From: Gammaproteobacteria bacterium
GTDB taxonomy: Bacteria; Pseudomonadota; Gammaproteobacteria; GRL18
DNA length: 53,455 bases
Assembly: GCA_015488755.1 (NCBI GenBank)
Contig: WFNB01000002.1
Location: forward strand, 1 to 53,455
Reading direction: 5' to 3'
In this document: in pieces, positions 1 through 10,400 of the stretch
Layout: the number at the start of each line of letters is the position of its first letter
Position numbering within the stretch: position 1 is the stretch's first letter
Notes under the pieces: model-generated
Databases searched by the model: none
The model's input: only the letters and a program-made list of their open reading frames with translations
Told to the model about the DNA's origin: nothing
Program-made: the position numbers and the translations under genes

Positions 1-2
1 CC

Positions 3-146
3 GGCTGTTTTAGAACATTTCAATATGCTCAGGCTTATTGTCGAATTTCAAGTTATCTGCAGACCATGGCAAATAAGGGATATAATCCTCTGATTGCTAT
101 TCAAATGGCTTTGGCTGGTAAAATTAATAATGTAGGGTGTAAGTAG
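3..146 (+). pseudogene. IS66-family transposase, C-terminal fragment
   Basis: An open frame runs in from the left edge and ends at a TAG at 144-146. Its 47 residues include GCFRTFQYAQAYCRISSYLQ followed by a stretch like 'KGYNPLIAIQMALAG'. This resembles the end of the catalytic region of IS66-type transposases (S-G-C-x-R-T…C-x-I-x-S-Y…K-x-G-x-N). Only the tail is in the window, so I cannot tell whether the element is intact to the left. Its last 23 bases overlap convergently with the 3' end of the coiled-coil gene on the other strand. The family call is from memory of the motif. Confidence 0.6.
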
Positions 147-1182
147 TTACGTTTGTTTGATTGTTAACGTTAGTGCCATCTTGTCGTTGGCTTTTTAAGT
201 TGGTAATTTCAGAACTGAGTGTTTGGATTTCCATATCCATTGTTTCAATACACATCTGAGCATCTTTTAAATTGCGGGACATGGCCTCCATAGCAACACT
301 GAGTGTTTCAACTGAAGTCGGTTCAGGGTCACTTTTTAAGCGATTTTGTAATGCCCATATATCTTCAAATTGATTTGCTATTTGCCCTTTAAGGCGTTTT
401 ATTTCATCTTTTCGCTCATTTATAATCGCTTCGCTATAATCCATGTTTTGAGTCACACTATCATGGTGTTGGGCGCTATCCATACCCAGCATTTGTCCCA
501 TTTCAAGATATAAGGCATTATTTTTCTCAGCAAGTAATAAAATACTATCTCCATTGTCACTGTTTTTTGCTAGTTGAGAAATTTGATGATTGACTTGTTC
601 AACCTCAGCAAGACGCTTACTGAGATTATTTTGTAGTTCAAAATATAAGCGCTTAAATTTTTCTAAATTTTGAATGTGTTGTTTATCGGTGTTTATAAGT
701 TGATTTTCTGTGGTCTTATTTTGGCTAATAAAGGATTCTAGATAATTTGTAAAAAGAGGACTGAGTTCATTTTTAATTTTATCCCATGTATGCTCTGCTT
801 CATTGGTATTTTCTAAAGCACTCAGTTGGGCTGTCATAGTTTGAAATCCAGCAATAAAGATAAATTTCTCTACTGAAGGAGTGGAATTATTTGTTTGCTC
901 TTCTTCAGGGGAGGCTATTTCATCCCCGTATTGAGTTTGATATTGTTCTCTTACATAAGCAATGAGGTCATTTAATAACTTAAGAATACGCTCCTGCTCA
1001 TTACTTTGTTCACTGTCTTTGAGTTTTCTCTTTAGTTTCTTAATCGTCTCTTTTAGATAATCGGTATAGGACTTTAATTTTTGCTTATCTTTAAGAATAA
1101 CCACAATAACAGCCACTAGAATACCCAGAAAGAGTAAGCCAATTTCACCCATGAGTGACCAATAAACCGGAGGTATTAACAT
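124..1182 (-). CDS. Membrane-anchored coiled-coil protein of unknown function
   Basis: The 352-aa protein has one hydrophobic segment near the N-terminus (about residues 8-30). A Lys-rich stretch follows, then long charged, heptad-like regions (about 38-70, 160-205 and 240-345) that should form coiled coils. The positive residues after the membrane helix suggest that the bulk of the protein is cytoplasmic. A Ser/Thr/Asn-rich tail ends the protein. No catalytic motif was recognised. The shape recalls RmuC-like or chemotaxis-accessory scaffolds, but there is no nuclease domain and I do not assign a family. It is transcribed convergently with, and overlaps, the IS66 transposase tail. Confidence 0.6.
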   Translation of the reverse strand: MLIPPVYWSLMGEIGLLFLGILVAVIVVILKDKQKLKSYTDYLKETIKKLKRKLKDSEQSNEQERILKLLNDLIAYVREQYQTQYGDEIASPEEEQTNNSTPSVEKFIFIAGFQTMTAQLSALENTNEAEHTWDKIKNELSPLFTNYLESFISQNKTTENQLINTDKQHIQNLEKFKRLYFELQNNLSKRLAEVEQVNHQISQLAKNSDNGDSILLLAEKNNALYLEMGQMLGMDSAQHHDSVTQNMDYSEAIINERKDEIKRLKGQIANQFEDIWALQNRLKSDPEPTSVETLSVAMEAMSRNLKDAQMCIETMDMEIQTLSSEITNLKSQRQDGTNVNNQTNVTTYTLHY

Positions 1183-1438
1183 ATATGATATTTCACTTAA
1201 TATAGATTGTTGAGACTATAAAATATATCGACAAATCAATAGATTACTTTAAATAAAAAAAGAGAACTCTCATAAGAGTAGAAGACCCTGAAATACTATT
1301 CAAGTGCGTGGTCGTCACTTTAGCTAGGAACAACTTTATTTATAGCACAAATTTGTATATGATTTCCTTGGGTTGCGCTGTTTAGCTAAAATTAGTTTAA
1401 CATTAAGACTCATTTCGCCAAGGCTAATTTAAGGGGCA

Positions 1439-2539
1439 ATGGCGAATACCTCTTTTTTACTTAATGCTTTGGAACACATTTTTATGTTTGATGATGTTAA
1501 AGATTACTATGGCAAGGTACTACAATCTTCAGGTGATTTAAAAACAGATGCCTGCTGTACAGATACCGATATGAACGATCAAATAAAACTGGCCATGAGC
1601 AATATTCATGCTGAGGTCGCTTCTCGTTACTATGGCTGTGGTTTGGTGCATCCACTCGAACTTAAAGGTATGCGTATTCTTGACTTAGGCAGTGGTTCTG
1701 GTCGAGATTGCTATATTTTATCACAGCTTGTTGGGGAGGACGGGTATATCCTTGGTGTGGATATGACCGATGAGCAATTAGCGATTGCCAATCAATACAT
1801 TGACTATCATACAGAAAAATTCGGTTATAAAAAGCCCAATATAGCCTTTGTAAAAGGCTATATCGAGAAACTTGATGAATTAGAACTTGCGGACAATAGT
1901 TTTGATATTATCGTGTCTAATTGTGTCATTAATCTATCACCCGATAAAGAAGCCGTCTTAAAAGAAGCCTATCGAGTTCTCAAACCTGGCGGTGAGCTTT
2001 ATTTTTCAGATGTTTATAGTGATCGCAGAGTACCTCAATCATTAGTCGATGATCCGGTACTTTATGGTGAGTGTCTTAGCGGTGCACTCTATTGGAATGA
2101 TTTTCTGAACTTGGCAAAAAAATGTGGTTTTCAAGATCCTCGTCTTGTTGAGGATCGCCCATTAGCTATTGACAATAAAAAAATTGAAGCTTTAATTGGA
2201 CATATCGGTTTTTATTCTGCTACTTATCGTTTATTTAAGCTTGATGGCTTAGACAATGCTTGTGAAGATTATGGTCAAGTCGTGGTTTACAAAGGCAGTA
2301 TTGAAGGACATGAAGAAATTTTTCACTTAGACAATCATCATAGTATTGAGGCGGGACGGTACTTTCCTGTTTGTGGCAATACATGGCGAATGTTACATGA
2401 TAGTCGCTTTAAGAAACATTTTGATTTTTATGGCAATATGGATAAACATTTTGGTATTTTTAAAGGTTGTGGAACAAGTATCCCTTTTGCTACAAACAAC
2501 TCAAAAGGTGACACCAGCAATTCAAGTGGTTGCTGTTAA
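1439..2539 (+). CDS. arsM: Arsenite S-adenosylmethyltransferase (ArsM-like)
   Basis: The 366-aa cytosolic SAM-dependent methyltransferase would methylate trivalent arsenic. Motif I is DLGSGSGRD (about 82-90), followed by GVDMT for the SAM ribose and 'LKPGGELYFSD'. Cysteines at about 39/40, 67 (YYGCG), 162 (SNCVINL) and 212 (GECLSGA) match the spacing of the conserved As(III)-binding cysteines of ArsM. The protein ends in Cys-Cys, as several ArsM do. The ATG has AAGGGG very close upstream; Met16 is a possible alternative start. No ars regulator or arsenite pump is adjacent, so it is an isolated resistance gene in this window. Confidence 0.85.
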   Translation: MANTSFLLNALEHIFMFDDVKDYYGKVLQSSGDLKTDACCTDTDMNDQIKLAMSNIHAEVASRYYGCGLVHPLELKGMRILDLGSGSGRDCYILSQLVGEDGYILGVDMTDEQLAIANQYIDYHTEKFGYKKPNIAFVKGYIEKLDELELADNSFDIIVSNCVINLSPDKEAVLKEAYRVLKPGGELYFSDVYSDRRVPQSLVDDPVLYGECLSGALYWNDFLNLAKKCGFQDPRLVEDRPLAIDNKKIEALIGHIGFYSATYRLFKLDGLDNACEDYGQVVVYKGSIEGHEEIFHLDNHHSIEAGRYFPVCGNTWRMLHDSRFKKHFDFYGNMDKHFGIFKGCGTSIPFATNNSKGDTSNSSGCC

Positions 2540-2657
2540 TAATACAAAATTATAACAGGTTAATCTGAGTCAATAAAAATCATATATTGTTACTATTTTT
2601 ATGGCTCAGAAATATACTTATATTCAGCTGATACTGACTAAGGTTTAGAAGTAATTT

Positions 2658-3419
2658 ATGCTAAAACGCTTCCTATCAATAAAATGCAGTGCTCATGGTA
2701 AAACAGATACTGGACGTTCCAGAAAACATAATGAAGATAATATTCATCTGAACCAAAAAAAGACGCTCTATTTATTAGCTGATGGCATGGGAGGGCATCA
2801 TGCCGGTGAAGTGGCAAGTAAAATGGCCATTAAAACCATTGAACAAGTGCTAATAAATCATGCCAAAACAGCCACTATCAATGATGTTGAATTTTCTGAA
2901 CTGGCAGCGGTATCCAGCGCGATTGAAAAAACCAATTTAAGAATAAGTCAAGCCAATGATAAAAAAGGTGTGGAACCTGGCAAAGGTATGGGCACAACGG
3001 TTGTTGGTTGCTGGTATCTTACAGACAAAAAAATGTCAGTTATTTTTCATGTGGGTGATAGCCGAGCCTATAGCTACTATAAAAAAGAGTTAACCCAGCT
3101 CACAACCGATCATTCTTTATTGCAATTATGGAAGGATAAATGTTTTGAAGGTGATAAACCTTCAGCAAATGTCTTAACTAAGGCCTTAGGCCCCTACCCT
3201 GAAGTTGCCCCTGATGTTTCTCTTTACCCAGCAAAAAAAGGAGAGAAAATTTTACTCTGTTCAGATGGTTTAAATACCATGGTGAGTGATGAAAAAATTC
3301 TTGAAATTTTGACTAAATATGAAAATTCACCTGAGACGGCAATTGAACAACTTATTATTGAAGCAAATCTAGCAGGCGGTGAAGATAATATTTCTGTTAT
3401 TATTGTCAGCTTTAGCTAA
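2658..3419 (+). CDS. PP2C-family Ser/Thr protein phosphatase
   Basis: The 253-aa single-domain phosphatase (Stp1/PppA type) removes phosphate from Ser/Thr residues using two or three Mn/Mg ions. The metal ligands are visible in 'DTGRSRKHNEDN' (about 18-29), DGMGGHHAGE (about 43-52), HVGDSRAY (about 139-146), CSDGLNTM (about 203-210) and GGEDNISV near the end. It could reverse a kinase such as the Ser/Thr kinase at 20.7-23.1 kb, but the two genes are far apart and a link is inference. It is 30 bp upstream of the ZIP gene on the same strand. Confidence 0.9.
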   Translation: MLKRFLSIKCSAHGKTDTGRSRKHNEDNIHLNQKKTLYLLADGMGGHHAGEVASKMAIKTIEQVLINHAKTATINDVEFSELAAVSSAIEKTNLRISQANDKKGVEPGKGMGTTVVGCWYLTDKKMSVIFHVGDSRAYSYYKKELTQLTTDHSLLQLWKDKCFEGDKPSANVLTKALGPYPEVAPDVSLYPAKKGEKILLCSDGLNTMVSDEKILEILTKYENSPETAIEQLIIEANLAGGEDNISVIIVSFS

Positions 3420-3449
3420 TGTACATACTATAATACACAGTGTATTTTT

Positions 3450-4160
3450 ATGAATGAAATAGTCATTGTTATTATAACGACTTTTCTTGCAGGTTTAGCT
3501 ATGCCTGCAGGTGCAGTTCTTGCATCTGTCGAAAAAATTGAATCTCAGTGGCTTGAACAAGAGTTTAGACATGGCATAATAGCTTTTGGTGGTGGTGCAT
3601 TATTATCTGCTGTGGCACTTATTTTGGTACCTGAGGGCATTAAAGAACTTGAGCCATTGAGTGCATCCATTTGCTTTATTAGTGGTGGCTTGAGCTTTAT
3701 GCTACTGGATATTTTTTTTAAAATAATAAATACTTCTGCCAGTCAACTTGCAGCCATGCTTTCTGACTTTATTCCTGAATCTATCGCCCTTGGTGCTGCA
3801 TTTACAAGTCAAAGTAATACAGCATTTTTGCTGGCTGTACTGATTGCTTTGCAAAATTTACCAGAAGGTTTTAATGCCTACCGTGAGTTAAACCAATCAG
3901 CACCATATAGCTCCCTAAAAATAATTTTGATGTTTTTTGTGATGAGTTTTTTAGGGCCTATTTCCGGTATATCGGGTTATCTCTGGTTGCCAAATTTTCC
4001 TGAAATTGTTGCTGGAATTATGCTATTTGCATCCGGTGGCATACTCTATTCTATTTTTCAGGATATTGCCCCACAAGTGAAACTAGAGAAACATTGGCTG
4101 CCACCCATGGGAGCTATTTTAGGCTTTGTCTTGGGTATGATTGGTTTTATGTTGACATAA
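3450..4160 (+). CDS. ZIP-family metal permease
   Basis: The 236-aa integral membrane protein has about eight hydrophobic segments. It carries the two ZIP signature helices, DFIPESIALGA (about 108-118) and 'ALQNLPEGFNAY' (about 130-141), with the usual metal-binding Asn/Pro/Glu. In the first half a short acidic/His-poor loop replaces the His-rich loop of many ZIPs. It probably imports or exchanges Zn/Fe/Mn across the inner membrane; the substrate cannot be read from the sequence. It lies between the PP2C and GST-like genes, all on the + strand with short gaps, so co-transcription is plausible. Confidence 0.8.
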   Translation: MNEIVIVIITTFLAGLAMPAGAVLASVEKIESQWLEQEFRHGIIAFGGGALLSAVALILVPEGIKELEPLSASICFISGGLSFMLLDIFFKIINTSASQLAAMLSDFIPESIALGAAFTSQSNTAFLLAVLIALQNLPEGFNAYRELNQSAPYSSLKIILMFFVMSFLGPISGISGYLWLPNFPEIVAGIMLFASGGILYSIFQDIAPQVKLEKHWLPPMGAILGFVLGMIGFMLT

Positions 4161-4189
4161 TAGCAAGCTATAAAAATAGGGGTTAATTG

Positions 4190-4927
4190 ATGAAACTTTT
4201 GGAATTTCCTCATTCACATTATTGTGAAAAAGCTCGTTGGGCACTTGATAGTAAAGGCTTAAAATTTCAAGCTATTGCTCTTATGCCAGGTTATCACATT
4301 TTCACCGTAAGAAAGTATGCCCAAGATACTTCTGTTCCAGTCTTATTAGATGCTCACCATGCCGTTCAGGGGTCAAGTGCTATTATTGATTATTTAGATA
4401 ATAAATATCCTTCATATTTATTAAGCCCTAAGGATCCTCAACAGCTTGCATACTGCTTGCAACTAGAAGAACAAATGGACAAAATTATGGGTGAAAATAT
4501 TCGCACTATTTTATATTACAGCTTATTAGCTTATCCAAAATTTATTCGTCATTGTTTTACGCATTCCATGCCTCGTGTTAAGCAAGGTATATTCCAAATA
4601 TTTTATCCTATATTAAGAAAAAAAATTTATAAAAGCTATGTGATCTCAGAAGAAAAATATAATGAGGCAAGGTATAACTTTGAGCAGGCTATGGAAGAGA
4701 TAGCTCAAATTATTGCTCAGCAACCTTATTTATTAGGCGATCAATTTAGTCGGGCAGATGTATCTATTGCATCAATGCTTTCATTATTGGTTATGCCAGA
4801 ACAGCATCCTTTCCCGTGGCAAGACGTGCCGGATAAACAGGCTAGAGAATTTCTTAATAGTTATAAAGGGCATCCTGTTTTTAAATGGACAGAAAATATA
4901 TACCAAAAGCACCGTATCCGCAGTTAG
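4190..4927 (+). CDS. Glutathione S-transferase-like protein
   Basis: The 245-aa protein has an N-terminal thioredoxin-like GST domain: 'LEFPHSHYCEKARWALDSKG' at the start, cis-Pro in 'SVPVLLD', and the glutathione-binding QGSSAIIDYLD. An all-helical C-terminal domain ends in 'LLGDQFSRADVSIASML', the N-capping motif of GST helix 6. The Ser/Cys active-site position is held by a Cys (HYCEKARW). ATG at 4190 is preferred over an in-frame TTG one codon earlier because AGGGG lies upstream. The substrate is unknown. Confidence 0.8.
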   Translation: MKLLEFPHSHYCEKARWALDSKGLKFQAIALMPGYHIFTVRKYAQDTSVPVLLDAHHAVQGSSAIIDYLDNKYPSYLLSPKDPQQLAYCLQLEEQMDKIMGENIRTILYYSLLAYPKFIRHCFTHSMPRVKQGIFQIFYPILRKKIYKSYVISEEKYNEARYNFEQAMEEIAQIIAQQPYLLGDQFSRADVSIASMLSLLVMPEQHPFPWQDVPDKQAREFLNSYKGHPVFKWTENIYQKHRIRS

Positions 4928-5031
4928 TATCATTGCGTTCTTTACTACGTCGTCTGTGTAACAAATTACCTGAGATAGAAATTAATACTATTTCGGGTAT
5001 TGGCTATATGTTAAAAATAAACAAAGAATAG
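4909..5031 (+). pseudogene. C-terminal remnant of an OmpR-type response regulator
   Basis: A short open stretch overlaps the end of the GST gene in another frame and reads about 'SLLRRLCNKLPEIEINTISG' followed by IGYML and a stop. This matches the end of the winged-helix DNA-binding domain of OmpR/PhoB regulators (L-R-x-K-L…I-x-T-V-R-G-x-G-Y-x-L). There is no receiver domain and no start codon with a ribosome binding site, so it looks like the tail of a deleted gene. The match is short, but its motif order is specific. Confidence 0.5.
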
Positions 5032-5142
5032 TCTAACAAAGATTATTTTCAGCCATCAGCTTAGCATAGTATTACCCCCTATATTTCCTTGAATAATTAT
5101 AAAGAAACTCATAAACTCATTGCAACTGTTCAACTTAATGCT

Positions 5143-5159
5143 AGCTGATGAAATCAGCT
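5143..5159. other. Small hairpin ahead of the restriction gene
   Basis: AGCTGAT and ATCAGCT form a 7-bp stem around a 3-base loop, 18 bp before the start of the truncated restriction gene. It could be chance, or an operator or RNA hairpin. There is no T-tract after it, so it is not a classical terminator. Confidence 0.25.
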
Positions 5160-5176
5160 TACTAGAGGATTCGTGA

Positions 5177-6589
5177 ATGAGCGAAGAACCCGACCATCTT
5201 GTCAATACTAAGCTTAATAAAAAGAACTTAAGCGAAACCGATATCATCAGTAAATTCATCATGCCTGCCATTGAAACCGCAGGTTGGGATTTAATGACGC
5301 AAATCCGTCAAGAAGTGAAACTGCGAGATGGTAAGGTGATTGTACGTGGACAGTTGGGTGTGCGTAAAACGGTCAAATCAGCCGATATTGTTCTCTATCA
5401 TAAGCCCAATATTCCTTTAGCCGTTATTGAAGCCAAGGCAAATAAGCATGAAGTGGGCAAAGGCATGCAACAAGGGCTGGATTACGCCCGTCTATTAGAT
5501 GTACCTTTTATCTTTGCTTCTAATGGTGATGGCTTTATCTTTCATGACAAGACGAATCCTCAAGCCTTAGAAAGTGAAATTAAACTGGAAGATTTCCCCA
5601 CCCCTGAACAACTCTGGCAGAAATTCTGTATCTGGAAAAACTATACTAATGAACAACTGCCGATTATCACTCAGGATTACCATGATGATGGCAGTGGCAA
5701 AGTTCCTCGCTATTATCAGCTTCAGGCTATCAATAAAACCATAGAAGCCATATCCAAAGGGCAGGACAGAATCTTGTTAGTTATGGCTACTGGCACAGGC
5801 AAAACCTATACGGCCTTTCAAATTATCTGGCGCTTATGGAAAGCCCGCAAAAAGAAACGCATACTCTTTCTGGCCGACCGCAATATTCTGGTGGATCAAA
5901 CCCGTATTAATGATTTCCAGCCTTTTGGTCAGGCAATGACCAAAGTAACAGGACGAGCTGTTGATCCCGCCTATGAAGTCCATCTGGCCTTATATCAGGC
6001 ATTAACCGGCTCTGAAGAATTTCAAAAAGCCTATAAACAGGTTGCTAGGGATTTTTTTGATCTGATTGTTATAGACGAGTGCCATCGTGGTAGTGCTGCA
6101 GAAGACAGTGCTTGGCGTGAAATTTTAGAATATTTTAGTTCAGCCACTCAGATTGGTATGACCGCAACCCCCAAAGAAACCGAAGACGTGTCCAATATTG
6201 ACTACTTTGGTGACCCCGTTTACCTTTATTCACTTAAAGAAGGCATTGAAGATGGTTTTCTGGCTCCCTATAAAGTTGTGCGAGTTGATCTGGATGTGGA
6301 TCTGCAAGGCTGGCGACCCACGAAGGGGCAACTGGATAAAAATGGCGAAGAAATCCCTGATCGCATCTACAACCAGAAAGATTTTGATCGCACATTGGTG
6401 ATTGATGAAAGAACCGATCTCATCGCAAAAACCATTGTCTTTTGTAATGACATTGATCATGCAGAACGTATGCGCCGAGCGTTAATTAATCACAACCCAG
6501 AACAAGTTGCCAAAAACGATAAATATGTGATGAAAATTACCGGTGATGATGAGATCGCTAAAGCACAACTGGATAATTTCATTAACTGA
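5177..6589 (+). pseudogene. hsdR: Type I restriction enzyme R subunit, 3'-truncated
   Basis: The 470 aa correspond to roughly the N-terminal half of an HsdR. The nuclease domain shows '[20 protein letters not shown]' (D…ExK; about 75-95). The translocase follows with Walker [11 protein letters not shown] (about 210), DECHRG (motif II, about 298) and GMTATP (motif III, about 325). The frame stops just after 'KAQLDNFIN', where full-length HsdR proteins continue into the second RecA lobe motifs (V/VI) and the helical domain that docks to the methylase. The protein should therefore be unable to translocate DNA. GAGG lies just upstream of the ATG. No hsdM or hsdS is adjacent on this strand. Confidence 0.75.
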
Positions 6590-6722
6590 ATTAGCTCTGG
6601 TCAATAAAGCAATCACTGAAAATCTTGAAGAAGGTGAAAAGTTAAATTCTGAAATAAAAAGAGTGGAATACTATAAAGACTTTCCGTTAAATAATAAATC
6701 AATGCGAGAAGGTCATGATTAA
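6588..6722 (+). pseudogene. Unassigned coding remnant after truncated hsdR
   Basis: Immediately after the hsdR stop, the next frame stays open for 44 codons (ELALVNKAITENLEEGEKLN…SMREGHD) and closes at 6720-6722, overlapping the convergent dsbA-like stop. It is acidic/Lys-rich and helical-looking, with no start codon of its own. It looks like the C-terminus of another gene joined to hsdR by a deletion, or an out-of-frame end of hsdR. I cannot assign the parent family. Confidence 0.35.
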
Positions 6723-7417
6723 GGCTTATGCTCTCCTTCTTTACTTTCCATAAGCACTAACTGATCCAAAAGTTCTAACATATCTTCTTGACTTTTGACA
6801 AAAAATGGCGCTGTTTTATATTTTCCATTAACAATAATAGCGGGTACGCCACGCATATTATAGCGCACAGAAAGCCAACGAGCCTTGTTGATTTTAGCCA
6901 GAACGTCTTTTGAAAAATAAGCATTTTCATAATCCATAGCACTGACACCGTGACGTAGAAAAAAATGTCGGATGGCTAGTTCGCTATAAAATTGTTTACC
7001 CTCACTATGAATCTCATGATAAAATTTTGTATGTAATTGCTTTAAGAGTCCAAGCTTTTCTGCCGTATAATAAAACTTAGCCATTTCACTCCAAGTGGGT
7101 GTATAAATGGCGGGAATACGAATAAAATCGACTTGTGGATGTTTGCTCAGCCATTTGTCTAATTTTGGTTCTAATTCTAAACAATGCGGACAACTGTATA
7201 AAAATAATTCGACCACTTCAATTCTGCCCTGTTTGCTCTGTGTTTTTATCGGCGGTTCAATACGCATAAAATGACTGCCTTCACGGTATTTTTTTTGTAC
7301 CACTAGCGTCTTTTTATCCTGTTCCGGTGATTTTTTTATCTCACTAGCATAACTAATCGAATTCATACTCACCATGAGTAAAAGACTGATCATCAGCATC
7401 TTGCTTAGTAATTTCAT
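6719..7417 (-). CDS. DsbA-type periplasmic thiol:disulfide oxidoreductase
   Basis: The 232-aa exported protein has a signal peptide (hydrophobic core about 6-20, ending in SYA). In a thioredoxin fold it has the active site CPHC ('ELFLYSCPHCLELEP', about 75-80), an inserted helical domain and the cis-Pro loop GVPAIIVNGKY. It would introduce or shuffle disulfides in the periplasm. Its start overlaps the stop of the CusA gene by 4 bases, so it is translated from the metal-efflux mRNA. That suggests a role in maturing, or repairing copper damage to, exported thiol proteins. The rest of a Dsb pathway is not in the window. Confidence 0.85.
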   Translation of the reverse strand: MKLLSKMLMISLLLMVSMNSISYASEIKKSPEQDKKTLVVQKKYREGSHFMRIEPPIKTQSKQGRIEVVELFLYSCPHCLELEPKLDKWLSKHPQVDFIRIPAIYTPTWSEMAKFYYTAEKLGLLKQLHTKFYHEIHSEGKQFYSELAIRHFFLRHGVSAMDYENAYFSKDVLAKINKARWLSVRYNMRGVPAIIVNGKYKTAPFFVKSQEDMLELLDQLVLMESKEGEHKP

Positions 7418-10400
7418 TTTGCTATACCTGAATTGAGCATTGTTCTTAACTTTCTACGCTGCAATAAATAATAAATAACGGGGATTAAAATCATAGAAAC
7501 CAATGGTGCACTCACCATGCCACCCACCATGGGGGCTGCAATACGCTGCATAACTTCAGAGCCTGAACCATTGCCTATCATAATGGGCATTAAGCCCATA
7601 ATAATTACTAATGCGGTCATGGCTTTTGGGCGCACACGTTGAATTGCCCCTTCAATAATGGCTTCCAGCAACTCAGCTTGAGTCTTAGGCTGATGACGTT
7701 GCATTGATTCGCGCAAATAAATAATCATCACCACACCAAACTCTGCTGCCACACCCGCCAAGGCAATAAAACCAATGGCAACCGCTACTGAAAAATGATA
7801 ATCCAAAGCATATAAAAACCAGATACCACCTAACAGGCCAAAGGGTACGGTTAGCATCACTAATAAGGATTCACTAAAATTATGAAAACTTAAATATAAT
7901 AAGATAAGAATAATTAATAAGGTAAATGGAATAATGGATGAAAGGCTTTTTTGTACCCTTTGCATATATTGATACTGACCAGACCAAGTAATGGTATAGC
8001 CTGCAGGAAGTGCTAATTGTTTAGCTAATAATTGTTGTGCCTTGGAAATGTAATCGCCAATATTGGTGTCATTTAAGGTAATAAACACCCAGCTATTTAA
8101 GCGTCCATTGTCACTTTTAATTAAGGGGGGGCCATCAACAACGGTTATTTCAGCCAAGTCCTGTAATTGTACATGAATGTCTTCTGTGGCAACCAGTGTC
8201 AGTTCTTTTAGCTTTGTTAATGAGTCGCGTAAATGTTGAGGATAGCGTAGATTAATAGGATAGCGTTGTTGTCCTTCAACTGTATACGTTAGGTCAACCC
8301 CAGCAATAGCAATATTGGCCGCATTTTGAATGTCACTAATACTTAGCCCATAATGAGCAGCGGCATAACGGTCAATATCAATATCAATATAACGAGCACT
8401 GGCTGATCGTTCAGCATACACACGATGAGATTCTGGTAAACTATTTAATAACTGCTCCACATCCTTACCAATGCGTTGAAGTACCTTAAGATCCGGACCG
8501 GCAATTTTAAGACCAACAGGGGTATTAATGCCTGTTGATTGCATATCAATCCGTGTTTTTATCGGCATCAGCCAAGCATTATTAACACCTGGAATTTGCA
8601 CTTGCTGATCCAATTCTTTAATGATGCCATCCATCGTCATACCATCACGCCACTGTTCTTTCGGTTTTAAAGCAATGGTACTTTCTATCATGGTCAGTGG
8701 CGCTGGATCGGTTGCTGTTTCTGCTCGACCAACTTTACCAAAGACTTGTGCCACTTCTGGAACGGTTTTAATTAATCGATCCGTTTGCTGTAATAATTGC
8801 CGAGCTTTACCAATAGAAATTCCAGGTAACGTGGTCGGCATATATAATAAGTCCCCTTCATTCATTTGAGGCATAAATTCACTGCCCAATTGTGACATAG
8901 GCCAGAGGCTACTCAGCGCAAGTAGAATCATAATGATACTGAGTTTGCGGGGCTGCATTAAGGCTTTTTTTAATATTGGTTTATAGACTGCAATCAACCA
9001 ACGGTTTAAGGGATTGTCTTCTTCTTTATGGATCTTACCCCGTATAAAAAAGACCATTAATGCTGGCACCAAAGTAATGGATAGTATCGCCGCGGCAGCC
9101 ATAGCATAGGTTTTTGTATAGGCTAACGGCGTAAATAACCGTGCTTCCTGAGCCTGTAAGACAAAGATCGGTATAAAACTTAGGGTAATAATTAAGAGTG
9201 AGAAAAATATAGGCGGGCCAACTTCAGAGGTGGCTTGTGTGATAATCGCAATACGTTGTGTTAAGGTCGCCGATTCAAAATGATGAGCCTCTGCTTTCTT
9301 ATGTACATTTTCGATTAAGACAATGGTCGCATCAACCATTGCACCAATGGCAATGGCAATACCTCCCAAAGACATAATATTAGCGTTAATACCTTGCCAA
9401 TGCATTAAGCCAAAAGCTAATAATATCCCCACAGGTAAACTGATTAAAATCACTAAGGAAGAACGTAAGTGATATAAAAATACCATACAGACAATGATCA
9501 CCACTAAAAACTCTTCAATTAGACGATGACTTAAGGTATCCACACTGGCTCGAATAAGCTGGGATCGATTATAGGTTTCTACTAATTCGACACCTTCAGG
9601 TAAGCTAGCTCGTAGTGTCTCCAGCTTCGCTTTTACTTTATCTATGGTATCCAGTACATTTTCACCATAGCGCATAACAATAATGCCACCGACCACCTCA
9701 CCTAAACCATCTAAGTCGGCAACACCACGACGAGCAGCAGGACCAATACGGATTTCGCTGGCAATATCATCCAATAGAACAGATGATATTGACATACGCC
9801 GACGCAATGTTGGCACGCTGATTAAACGAATATCATCTAGGTTTTTTATATAGCCACTAAAACGTACCATATACTCTGCTTCAGCCAATTCAAGACTGGC
9901 ACCCCCTTGTTCTTGGTTGGCTTGTTCAATGGCCTGTTTGACATTGGCGATGGTCAGGTAATAACCTCTTAATTTATCTGGGTCAATGGTAATTTGATAT
10001 TGTTTAACCATACCGCCAAGGGTTGCCACTTCGGCAACACCGGGTAAGGTTTGCAGTTCATATTTAAGAAACCAATCTTGTAAACTACGTAGTTCTGACA
10101 GGTCATGCTTACCGCTGGTATCTTTTAGTGCATATTGATAAATCCAGCCAACACCAGACGCATCCGGCCCTAATTGAGGTTTTGCCTGAGTAGGCAGTTG
10201 ATCCGTAATTTGATTCAGATATTCCAATACTCTCGAACGTGCCCAATAAATATCGGTATCATCATCAAAAATCACATAGACATAAGAATCGCCAAAAAAG
10301 GAGTAGCCCCTAACGGCTCGTGCACCGGGCACCGATAACATTGCCGTAGATAAAGGATAGGTTACTTGATCCTCAACCACCTGTGGTGTTTGGCCACTAT

